Origin: Ruminococcaceae bacterium UBA945
Lineage (GTDB): Bacteria > Bacillota > Clostridia > Oscillospirales > Acutalibacteraceae
Direction: 5' to 3'
Length of the DNA stretch: 17,175 bases
Assembly (NCBI GenBank): GCA_002293315.1
Contig: DBCZ01000072.1
Coordinates: 13,040-30,214 of the forward strand
Below the pieces are notes generated by a model. It saw nothing but the letters and a program-made list of their open reading frames with translations. It was not told the DNA's origin and made no database searches. The position numbers and the translations under genes were made by a program. Below, piece by piece: positions 7,359-13,669 of the stretch (position 1 is the stretch's first letter; every line of letters starts with the position of its first letter).

Positions 7359-8297
7359 ATGGATTTAAGAGACATTTTGGGTATAGAGTACCCGATTATT
7401 CAAGGCGGCATGGCGAACATCGGCACGGCAGAATTTGCTTCAGCCGTATCAAACGCGGGCGGGCTGGGTCAGATTTCCTCGGGCGGCTTCAGCTGTGATG
7501 CTCTGCGTGAGACTGTCCGCAAGACCAAAGAGCTCACGGATAAGCCCTTTGGTTTCAATATCATGCTTATGCATCCGCAGGCGGATGAAATCGCGCAGAT
7601 GGTAATTGAAGAGGGCGTGAAAATCATAACGACTGGCGCCGGCAACCCGGGCAAGTATATTCCCGCGTGGAAAGAGGCGGGCATTACGGTTCTGCCTGTT
7701 ATACCGAGCGTCGGCATAGCAAGGCGAATGGAAAAAGCCGGGGCAGACGCTCTCATCGTGGAGGGTACAGAGGCCGGCGGGCATATCGGCGAGCTGACGA
7801 CAATGGCGCTCACGCCGCAGGTAATCGACGCGGTGAGCATTCCCGTCGTCGCGGCAGGCGGCATCGCCACGGGCAGGCAGCTGCTTGCGGCGTTCGCGCT
7901 CGGCGCGTGCGGCGTGCAGATTGGCACGGCGCTCCTTACCGCGGATGAATGCCCAATTCACGAGAACTATAAGAACGCGATAATCGAGGCGAAAGACACA
8001 GATACCACTGTCACTGGGAGAATCGGCGGCGTGCCCGTGCGCATTCTCAAGAATAAGATGGCACGTGAGTATCTTAAACGTGAAAAAGAGGGCGCGGGCA
8101 GAGAGGAGCTTGAAGAATTCACGCTCGGCAGTCTGCGCAAAGCCGTGTACGACGGCGACACCTCGAACGGCTCGCTCATGGCGGGTCAGGTCGCGGGGCT
8201 CGTCAGCGAGAGAAAACCCGTCGCGGAAATTCTCAAAGCTTTGATGACCGATTGCGAAACGGCGTTCAAAAATCTGAATGCCAATCTTAAATTCTGA
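7359..8297 (+). CDS. fabK: Enoyl-ACP reductase II (FMN-dependent)
   Basis: FabK performs the last step of each elongation cycle, reducing trans-2-enoyl-ACP with NAD(P)H through FMN. The 312-residue TIM-barrel protein of the nitronate monooxygenase/FabK family has an N-terminal PIIQGGMA (12-19), ISSGGF (39-44), the EAGGHIG segment with the likely catalytic His142 (His144 in the pneumococcal enzyme), and the FMN phosphate loop around VVAAGGIATGRQLL. It is the only enoyl reductase in the operon. Organisms relying on FabK are known to be poorly sensitive to triclosan, which targets FabI. Related nitronate monooxygenases are excluded by operon context and the EAGGHIG motif. The ribosome binding site AAGGAG is strong. 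Confidence 0.95.
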   Translation: MDLRDILGIEYPIIQGGMANIGTAEFASAVSNAGGLGQISSGGFSCDALRETVRKTKELTDKPFGFNIMLMHPQADEIAQMVIEEGVKIITTGAGNPGKYIPAWKEAGITVLPVIPSVGIARRMEKAGADALIVEGTEAGGHIGELTTMALTPQVIDAVSIPVVAAGGIATGRQLLAAFALGACGVQIGTALLTADECPIHENYKNAIIEAKDTDTTVTGRIGGVPVRILKNKMAREYLKREKEGAGREELEEFTLGSLRKAVYDGDTSNGSLMAGQVAGLVSERKPVAEILKALMTDCETAFKNLNANLKF

Positions 8298-8307
8298 GGA
8301 GAAAAGC

Positions 8308-9243
8308 ATGAAACTCGCATTTTTATATGCAGGTCAGGGCAGCCAAAGAGTTGGCATGGGAAAGGATTTCTATGAAAACTTCCCGCAAATCAGAGAGGTT
8401 TTCGATACGCCCGTTTCAGGCGTGAGCATCAAAAAGCTTTGCTTTGAAGGCTCGCTTGAGGAGCTGTCATGTACCTCCAACACACAGCCCTGCATGGCGG
8501 CCTTTGCCATGGCGGTGACGAAGCTGCTCAAGGAGCGCGGGATTACGCCAGATTATTCCGCCGGGCTTTCGCTGGGCGAGTATAACGCCCTCTATTCGGC
8601 GGGAGTGTTTGACGAGAGCACGCTTCTTGACTTGCTAGCCTTCAGGGGCAAAGTGATGCATGAAACAACGGCGGGTATGGAAAGCAAGATGTATGCCGTT
8701 TTAGGGCTTTCCGATGAGGAAGCAGCCCGCGTGACAGCCGAAGCGGGCGGAAACGTCTGGGCGGCGAACTTCAATTGCCCGGGGCAGGTGGTGATAGGCG
8801 GAGAAAGCAAGGCTGCCGACAGAGCCGCGGAGCTGTTAAAAGAGGCGGGCGCGAAGCGGGTTCTGCCGCTCAATGTGAGCGGGCCGTTCCACACGCCGCT
8901 CATGAAAAAGGCGGGTGAGCTGCTCGGGGAGAAATTTGAGAGTGTTCACTTTGGGAACATGGAAATTCCCGTGGTTTTCAACACTACGGCGGATATATTG
9001 CAGCCCTCGGAGAATATCGCACAGCTGCTTGTAAGGCAGGTGCAGTCTCCTGTTCTCTTTGGCAAAAGCATAGAGAGACTTCACACTTTCGGCGTGGACA
9101 CAGCGGTTGAAATCGGCCCGGGCAAGGTGCTTTCAGGCTTCGTGAAGAAAACCTGCCCGGAGATTAAAACGCTCTCAATCGAGACGGTTGAAGATTTTGA
9201 AAAAGTGATAAATGAGCTAAAAGGAGAAAACCATGAGCATTAA
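8308..9243 (+). CDS. fabD: Malonyl-CoA:ACP transacylase
   Basis: FabD transfers malonyl from CoA to acyl carrier protein, feeding FabH and FabF. The 311-residue protein begins MKLAFLYAGQGSQ, the family's standard start; the frame is open from 8278 but the ATG at 8308 has GAGGAG upstream. The nucleophile Ser88 lies in GLSLGEY, the variant with Leu in place of His seen in many Gram-positive enzymes. Arg113 (FRGK) binds the malonyl carboxylate and His195 in SGPFHTPLM is the catalytic histidine. Its last 11 bases overlap the start of fabG. Confidence 0.96.
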   Translation: MKLAFLYAGQGSQRVGMGKDFYENFPQIREVFDTPVSGVSIKKLCFEGSLEELSCTSNTQPCMAAFAMAVTKLLKERGITPDYSAGLSLGEYNALYSAGVFDESTLLDLLAFRGKVMHETTAGMESKMYAVLGLSDEEAARVTAEAGGNVWAANFNCPGQVVIGGESKAADRAAELLKEAGAKRVLPLNVSGPFHTPLMKKAGELLGEKFESVHFGNMEIPVVFNTTADILQPSENIAQLLVRQVQSPVLFGKSIERLHTFGVDTAVEIGPGKVLSGFVKKTCPEIKTLSIETVEDFEKVINELKGENHEH

Positions 9244-9976
9244 GGGAAAAACGGCGGTTATAACGGGCGCAAGCAGGGGAATAGGCAAGGTTATCGCACA
9301 GACATTGGCGGCGCTGGGCGCGAATATCGTCGCCAATTACATCGGCCCGCCGGAAGAAGTTAAAGCCACAGTTGAAGCCTGCGAGGCGCTGGGCGTGAAA
9401 TGCGTCGCGGTTGAGGGAGATGTCACGAAGTTTGAAGACTGCGAAAAGCTCTTCGAGCGCGCGAAGGCCGAATTTGAAACCGTTGACATTCTCGTCAACA
9501 ACGCGGGAATCACGCGCGATATGCTCATCGCGAAGATGACCCCCGAGGATTTTGACGCCGTGATTAACGTCAATCTCAAGGGCACATTTAACTGCACGAA
9601 GCTTGCCGGCAGAATCATGCAGCGTCAGAGGGCGGGCAGAATCATCAGCATTTCAAGCGTTATCGGGCTTATGGGCAACATCGGGCAGGCAAATTACGCC
9701 GCCAGCAAGGCGGGGATAATCGGCCTGACGAAAACCGCGGCGAAGGAGTTCGGCCGCAGGGGTATTACGGTAAACGCAATCGCCCCGGGCTTCATCGAAA
9801 CAGACATGACGGCGGTTCTCTCCGATGAGGTGAAGGCGAGCATGATGAGCGCCATACCCCTCGCAAAGCTCGGCAGCCCGCAGGACGTCGCCAATACAGT
9901 GGCTTTCCTCGCTTCCGAGGAAGCGGCGTATATCACGGGGCAGGTAATTTGCGTAGACGGCGGCATGGCGATGTAA
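9233..9976 (+). CDS. fabG: 3-oxoacyl-ACP reductase
   Basis: FabG reduces 3-oxoacyl-ACP to 3-hydroxyacyl-ACP with NADPH. The 247-residue short-chain dehydrogenase has the cofactor loop TGASRGIG (11-18), NNAG (89-92), Asn114, and the catalytic Ser142, Tyr155 and Lys159. The C-terminal ends ITGQVICVDGGMAM, typical of FabG. The ATG lies inside the end of fabD (11-base overlap) and has AAAAGGAG upstream. A 31-base gap, the longest inside the operon, separates it from fabF, without a visible terminator or promoter. Confidence 0.96.
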   Translation: MSIKGKTAVITGASRGIGKVIAQTLAALGANIVANYIGPPEEVKATVEACEALGVKCVAVEGDVTKFEDCEKLFERAKAEFETVDILVNNAGITRDMLIAKMTPEDFDAVINVNLKGTFNCTKLAGRIMQRQRAGRIISISSVIGLMGNIGQANYAASKAGIIGLTKTAAKEFGRRGITVNAIAPGFIETDMTAVLSDEVKASMMSAIPLAKLGSPQDVANTVAFLASEEAAYITGQVICVDGGMAM

Positions 9977-10007
9977 TTTTCATTTTTGCTGAAAGGAAAA
10001 ATAACGT

Positions 10008-11243
10008 ATGAACAAAAGAGTAGTGATAACAGGCATGGGCGCCGTTACGCCCATCGGGAATAACACGGCGGATTTCTGGGCAAGCCTCAAATCCGGAAGG
10101 TCCGGCATAGATTTCATCAAGGCGTTTGACGCTAAGGAAAGCAAAGTGAAGGTCAGTGCCGAGGCAGATATAAATCTTGAAGACTATATCAAAGCCGCAG
10201 ACCTTCGCAAAATGGACAGATTCACAGCGCTGGGCGTCATCGCCGCAGACGAATGCCTCAAAGACAGCGGCATAATATCCAATAATGCCGATATGAACCG
10301 TTGCGGCGTGATTGTTTCGGCGGGCATAGGCGGTCTGCCGGTTACTGAGAGAGAATACAGCAGGGGCATGGAGAAGGGCTTTGACAGAGTTTCGCCGTTC
10401 TATATCCCCATGACGATTATAAATATGGCGGCGGGGAGAATTGCCATAAATTCGGGCTTTAAGGGGCATTGCTCGGCAACGGTGACTGCCTGTGCAGGCG
10501 GCAACAACGCCCTCGGCGACGCCATGCGCATGATTCGCCACGGCTATGCAGACGTCATGATGGCAGGCGGAACCGAAAGCTGCCTCACGCCTCTCGGCGT
10601 GGGAGGCTTCACCTCGATGAAAGCTCTGTACGAGGGAACAGACCCTACCCGCGCGTCAACCCCGTTTGATAAGGAAAGAAGCGGCTTCGTGATGGGCGAG
10701 GGCGCAGGGGTTCTTATGCTTGAGGAGCTTGAGCACGCGAAATCGAGAGGCGCGAAGATTTACGCCGAGCTCACGGGCTATGGCGTAACCTGTGACGCAT
10801 ATCACATCACCGCGCCGGAGCCGAGCGGAGAGGGCGGCGCGAGAGCCATGACTCTTGCGATAGAAGACGCCGGGTTAAACCCCGCCGATATAGATTATAT
10901 CAACGCTCACGGCACTTCTACGCCGCTCAACGATAAGGGTGAGACCATCGCCGTTAAGACGGCTCTCGGCGACCATGCCTATAAAGCCGCGATGAGTTCA
11001 ACTAAATCAATGACGGGGCATCTGCTCGGTGCGGCTGGTGCGGTTGAGGCGATTGCCTGCGCGATGGCGGTGAAGCACGGCTTCGCCCCGCCGACAATCG
11101 GCTACAAAGAGCCTGACCCGGACTGTGACCTCGATATTATTCCGAACACCGGCAGGGAGATGGAAATCAGGCACGCGCTTTCAAATTCACTCGGCTTCGG
11201 CGGGCATAATGCGTCGATTGTCATCTCGCGTTATGATGGCTGA
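10008..11243 (+). CDS. fabF: 3-oxoacyl-ACP synthase II
   Basis: FabF carries out the elongation condensations between acyl-ACP and malonyl-ACP. The 411-residue ketosynthase has Cys162 (TVTACAGG), His301 (NAHGTSTP) and His338 (GHLLGAAG), the Cys-His-His triad, and the gating loop GFGGHN (396-401). The residues right after the nucleophile, AGG, differ a little from the usual ATG or SSG, but nothing essential is missing. It is the only elongating synthase in the window, so it must handle long chains unless a paralogue exists elsewhere. The ribosome binding site AAAGGAAA lies upstream. Confidence 0.96.
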   Translation: MNKRVVITGMGAVTPIGNNTADFWASLKSGRSGIDFIKAFDAKESKVKVSAEADINLEDYIKAADLRKMDRFTALGVIAADECLKDSGIISNNADMNRCGVIVSAGIGGLPVTEREYSRGMEKGFDRVSPFYIPMTIINMAAGRIAINSGFKGHCSATVTACAGGNNALGDAMRMIRHGYADVMMAGGTESCLTPLGVGGFTSMKALYEGTDPTRASTPFDKERSGFVMGEGAGVLMLEELEHAKSRGAKIYAELTGYGVTCDAYHITAPEPSGEGGARAMTLAIEDAGLNPADIDYINAHGTSTPLNDKGETIAVKTALGDHAYKAAMSSTKSMTGHLLGAAGAVEAIACAMAVKHGFAPPTIGYKEPDPDCDLDIIPNTGREMEIRHALSNSLGFGGHNASIVISRYDG

Positions 11244-11265
11244 ATGAGCCTTTAAGGAGAATAAT

Positions 11266-11706
11266 ATGCTTAAATTTTCAAATGATGAAATCAGAGAGAT
11301 AATACCGCACAGATATCCGTTTCTGCTCGTGGATAAAATCATCGACGGAGAGGCCGGAAGCTGGGCAAAAGGGATAAAATGTGTGTCCGCGAATGAAATG
11401 CACTTTCTCGGGCATTTCCCCGAGAAAAGCGTAATGCCAGGCGTGCTTATCGTCGAGGCATTGGCGCAGACAGGCGCCGTCGCCATTCTCACAGAGCCCG
11501 AGAACAAGGGCAAGCTTGTGCTGTTCGGCGGCTTCAAGGAAGTGAAGTTCCGCAGGCAGGTGGTGCCGGGTGACGTGCTCGAAATGGAGTGCCGCCTCAC
11601 GAAAAGAAGAGGTCCTGTTGGCGTGGGCGAGGCCGTAGCCAAGGTGGAGGGAGAGCTCGCCTGCAAAGCCGAATTCACATTCATCATTAAGGACGCGGAG
11701 GAGTAA
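11266..11706 (+). CDS. fabZ: 3-hydroxyacyl-ACP dehydratase
   Basis: FabZ dehydrates 3-hydroxyacyl-ACP to trans-2-enoyl-ACP. The 146-residue hot-dog protein has the catalytic pair His50 (FLGHFP) and Glu64 (MPGVLIVEALAQ), matching His54 and Glu68 of the E. coli enzyme, and the N-terminal IIPHRYPFLLVD motif. Some Gram-positive relatives (FabN) also isomerise the double bond to start unsaturated chains; the sequence alone does not decide this. The start has AAGGAG upstream. The regulator gene follows after one base, and its ribosome binding site lies within the end of fabZ. Confidence 0.96.
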   Translation: MLKFSNDEIREIIPHRYPFLLVDKIIDGEAGSWAKGIKCVSANEMHFLGHFPEKSVMPGVLIVEALAQTGAVAILTEPENKGKLVLFGGFKEVKFRRQVVPGDVLEMECRLTKRRGPVGVGEAVAKVEGELACKAEFTFIIKDAEE

Positions 11707-11707
11707 G

Positions 11708-12172
11708 ATGACCGAAGTAATTGAGAAATCTCTTGAGCGGCGCTTTCGAATCGTATATAATAAATTCAAGCTCAATTTTTACAGAAGCATTTTCAGCCGC
11801 TTCGAGACGCGTGAGGCCAGCCTCACAGCCGTTGAGACCTTCTGTGTGGAGGTTATCGGAGCGCTTGAAGAGCCTACGATAGCTGAGTTTGCGCGCTTCG
11901 TTAAAATTTCACAGGCGAATGCGGCATACAAGGTGCAAAACCTAATTAAAAAAGGCTATGTGACGAAGGAGCGCTCGCAGGAAGACAAGCGCGAATTCTT
12001 TCTGCGCGTTACGGGTAAATTTCACGCTTACAACGATGTCTCCGCGAATTACCTTGACACTGTCATGAACCGCGTGAGAGAACGCTTCTCCGGTGAAGAT
12101 GTCCTGAAGCTTGAGGAAATTCTAGAGGTTATGGCGGCAGAACTTATGCCGGAAGCCGACAAGGACAATTGA
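11708..12172 (+). CDS. MarR-family regulator, FabT-like
   Basis: This 154-residue winged-helix protein is probably the repressor of the operon. It has dimerisation helices at about 1-35 and 105-147, a recognition helix near 68-81 (ISQANAAYKVQNLI), and a wing near 84-102 with the conserved DKR (93-95). The position at the end of a fatty acid operon and a dyad at the operon promoter support a FabT-like role; in streptococci FabT is helped by acyl-ACP, and that ligand is only an inference here. In streptococci fabT is near the front of the operon, so the order differs. The stop codon and the last two codons (GAC AAT TGA) lie inside a dispersed AT-rich repeat, so the C-terminus may have been changed by repeat insertion. 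Confidence 0.88.
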   Translation: MTEVIEKSLERRFRIVYNKFKLNFYRSIFSRFETREASLTAVETFCVEVIGALEEPTIAEFARFVKISQANAAYKVQNLIKKGYVTKERSQEDKREFFLRVTGKFHAYNDVSANYLDTVMNRVRERFSGEDVLKLEEILEVMAAELMPEADKDN

Positions 12173-12200
12173 CAATTGATAATTGATAATTAATAATTAA
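12163..12200 (+). repeat. AT-rich dispersed repeat, copy A
   Basis: Heptad-like units GACAATT, GACAATT, GATAATT, GATAATT and AATAATT follow one another, starting inside the last codons of the marR gene. The core CAATTGACAATT recurs at the two ends of the element at 13515-13627 and in copy C near 16992-17003. Confidence 0.75.
12169..12197 (+). promoter_or_regulatory. Possible promoter within repeat copy A, facing the aldolase gene
   Basis: TTGACA (12169-12174, perfect) is followed after 17 bases by AATAAT (12192-12197, 5 of 6). The TTGACA overlaps the marR stop codon. It would give a leader of about 185 bases before the gene at 12390. AT-rich repeats make such matches easily, so support is modest. 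Confidence 0.35.
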
Positions 12201-12226
12201 GGGCGTTAAGGGCAAAGGATTTTTAC

Positions 12227-12243
12227 CCTCTTTTGTAAAGAGG
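12227..12243. repeat. Small perfect hairpin in the marR-aldolase gap
   Basis: CCTCTTT (12227-12233) and AAAGAGG (12237-12243) form a 7-bp stem with a TGT loop. There is no T tract on either side of the kind needed for a strong terminator. The following bases, GGGGTGGCGCGAAGCGACG (12255-12273), have the look of a dispersed repeat but no second copy is in the window. Confidence 0.55.
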
Positions 12244-12293
12244 CGTTGCCCAGCGGGGTGGCGCGAAGCGACGTGTGTTTTATCTCTAGTAGG

Positions 12294-12350
12294 CATTGCC
12301 CTACGTAGGGAGCGACGACCTCGGCGCTCCGTTAAAGGCAATGGGCAATG
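12294..12350. repeat. Nested palindromic repeat module upstream of the aldolase gene
   Basis: An outer 8-bp inverted repeat, CATTGCCC (12294-12301) and GGGCAATG (12343-12350), encloses a perfect 12-base palindrome CCCTACGTAGGG (12299-12310) and a hairpin GGAGCG (12309-12314) / CGCTCC (12325-12330). The stretch 12308-12331 recurs in reverse orientation, with few differences, at 16938-16960. Confidence 0.75.
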
Positions 12351-12389
12351 AATGATTATCCAAACCGACATTGATTAAGAGAGGATTGC

Positions 12390-13478
12390 ATGAAACTTTT
12401 TAACTGCGATTATAACGAGGGCGCGCACCCTGCCGTGATGGCACTCATGAATGAGACAAATATGCAGCAGTATGTCGGCTATGGCGAAGATGAAATCTGC
12501 GCCGAGGCTCGGAAGCTTATAAAAAAAGCCTGCGCACGTGAGGATGTAGATGTGCATTTCGTCGTGGGCGGGACACAGGCGAACCTCATGGTAATCAGCC
12601 ATGCTTTGCGCCCGCACGAGGGCGTGCTCTCAGCTTCAAGCGGGCATATCAACGTACATGAGACAGGTGCCGTTGAGGCCACAGGGCATAAGATTCTTGC
12701 AGTTGACGGCGGTGCGGACGGGAAAATCAACTGGCGGCAGGTGGAGGAAGCCTGTAAGCGGCATGCTGAGGACGAGGCCTTTGAGCATATCGTCAAGCCG
12801 AAGATGGTTTATATCTCATTCCCGACGGAAAACGGCGCGCTTTATTCCAAGCAGGAGCTTGCCGATTTACGCAGGGTCTGCGATAAATGGGGGCTTGTTC
12901 TCTTTGCGGACGGCGCCCGGCTGGGCTATGGCTTGACCGCGCGCGGCAATGACGTCACGCTTTCGGATATGTGCGATTTCTGTGATGCTTTCTATATCGG
13001 CGGCACGAAGGTCGGCGCGCTTATGGGTGAGGCAGTTGTAATCATAAACGATGAGCTGAAAGGGGATTTCCGCTATATTATCAAGCAAAAAGGCGGAATG
13101 CTCGCTAAGGGCAGGCTTCTCGGCATTCAGTTTAAGGCTTTATTTACGGATAACCTCTATTTTGATATTGCACGGCGAGCAAACGAGCTGGCGTATAAAA
13201 TAGCTGACGCCTGCAAGGAGATGGGCTTGAAGCTTCTGGCAGAGTCGCCGACGAACCAGCAATTTCCGATTATGCGAAACGACGTCATAGCCAAGCTCGG
13301 AGAGAAATATGTCTATTCCACCTGGGCGATTGTCGACGAAAAGCATACCTGCGTCCGTTTCTGCACAAGCTGGGCGACAGAAGAAGCTGACGTCGAGGAG
13401 CTCATAGCGGACATCAGGCGCGTGAACACCAGCGAACCGGCGGATTTCAAAGAGCTTATGCTGGACGTGAAGGAATGA
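12390..13478 (+). CDS. PLP-dependent lyase of the low-specificity threonine aldolase family
   Basis: This 362-residue fold-type I PLP enzyme belongs to the Beta_elim_lyase / threonine aldolase family, whose members cleave L-threonine or allo-threonine to glycine and acetaldehyde. Seen in the sequence are the phosphate-binding GGTQAN (60-65), the ring-stacking histidine region SGHINVHETGA (84-94), FADGARLG with Asp174 for the pyridine nitrogen, and YIGGTKVG with the Schiff-base Lys207. The length fits the family. GAGAGGA lies upstream of the ATG. It stands alone between two repeat-rich gaps, so context does not narrow the substrate; a related beta-eliminating or other 3-hydroxy amino acid activity is possible. 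Confidence 0.85.
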   Translation: MKLFNCDYNEGAHPAVMALMNETNMQQYVGYGEDEICAEARKLIKKACAREDVDVHFVVGGTQANLMVISHALRPHEGVLSASSGHINVHETGAVEATGHKILAVDGGADGKINWRQVEEACKRHAEDEAFEHIVKPKMVYISFPTENGALYSKQELADLRRVCDKWGLVLFADGARLGYGLTARGNDVTLSDMCDFCDAFYIGGTKVGALMGEAVVIINDELKGDFRYIIKQKGGMLAKGRLLGIQFKALFTDNLYFDIARRANELAYKIADACKEMGLKLLAESPTNQQFPIMRNDVIAKLGEKYVYSTWAIVDEKHTCVRFCTSWATEEADVEELIADIRRVNTSEPADFKELMLDVKE

Positions 13479-13514
13479 ATTTGAGGGCAACCGAAACGGT
13501 GGTCTCTACTCTTA

Positions 13515-13627
13515 ATGGACAATTGACAATTCGCATATAGGTGCGGATTTCCATGCCTGCCCGCACATTACAATCAATGGATAATTGTTAATTATCTGCG
13601 TTGCTACGCTTATTGTCAATTGTCCAT
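13515..13627. mobile_element. MITE-like 113-bp element with 16-bp terminal inverted repeats
   Basis: ATGGACAATTGACAAT (13515-13530) and ATTGTCAATTGTCCAT (13612-13627) are perfect 16-bp inverted repeats. Inside lie a GTGCGG/CCGCAC hairpin (13541-13546 and 13561-13566) that shares 20 exact bases with the hairpin at 1487-1506, and a GATAATT/AATTATC dyad (13580-13586 and 13590-13596). There is no coding capacity. The shape fits a miniature inverted-repeat element or a REP-like unit; flanking target duplications are not evident. No transposase is in the window. Confidence 0.55.
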
Positions 13628-13641
13628 AACCGTGTTATACT
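13613..13641 (+). promoter_or_regulatory. Probable promoter of the solute binding protein gene
   Basis: TTGTCA (13613-13618, 5 of 6) and TATACT (13636-13641, 5 of 6) are separated by 17 bases. The -35 box lies inside the right terminal repeat of the 113-bp element, while the -10 box lies outside it. A start near 13648 would give a leader of about 20 bases. Confidence 0.6.
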
Positions 13642-13669
13642 ATGCCTAAGCTATCTGATAGGTGATTCA

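Noticed and set aside
7449..8309. A 286-codon open frame on the minus strand opposite fabK
   Set aside because: It lies fully opposite a gene with clear catalytic motifs, its predicted protein is rich in Arg/His/Cys as antisense frames are, and it has no family motif.
8569..8583. FabD active-site motif GLSLG in place of GHSLG
   Set aside because: The Ser and flanking glycines are kept, and Leu at this position is common in Gram-positive FabD proteins.
10485..10505. FabF nucleophile context ACAGG in place of ACATG/ACSSG
   Set aside because: The Cys-His-His triad and the gating loop are complete; the change is a mild substitution.
10469..10669. Possible small protein inside fabF in another frame
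   Set aside because: It has shadow-like composition and overlaps the fabF active-site region, with no independent start signal.
12163..12200. Tandem heptads considered as a CRISPR array or replication iterons
   Set aside because: The units are contiguous without spacers, too few and too AT-rich for CRISPR, and no cas, rep or dnaA genes are present.
12227..12243. Hairpin after marR as the operon terminator
   Set aside because: A short stem without a following T tract on the plus strand; more likely part of the repeat-rich gap.
13484..13501. Possible terminator ACCG-AAA-CGGT after the aldolase gene
   Set aside because: Only a 4-bp stem and no T run.
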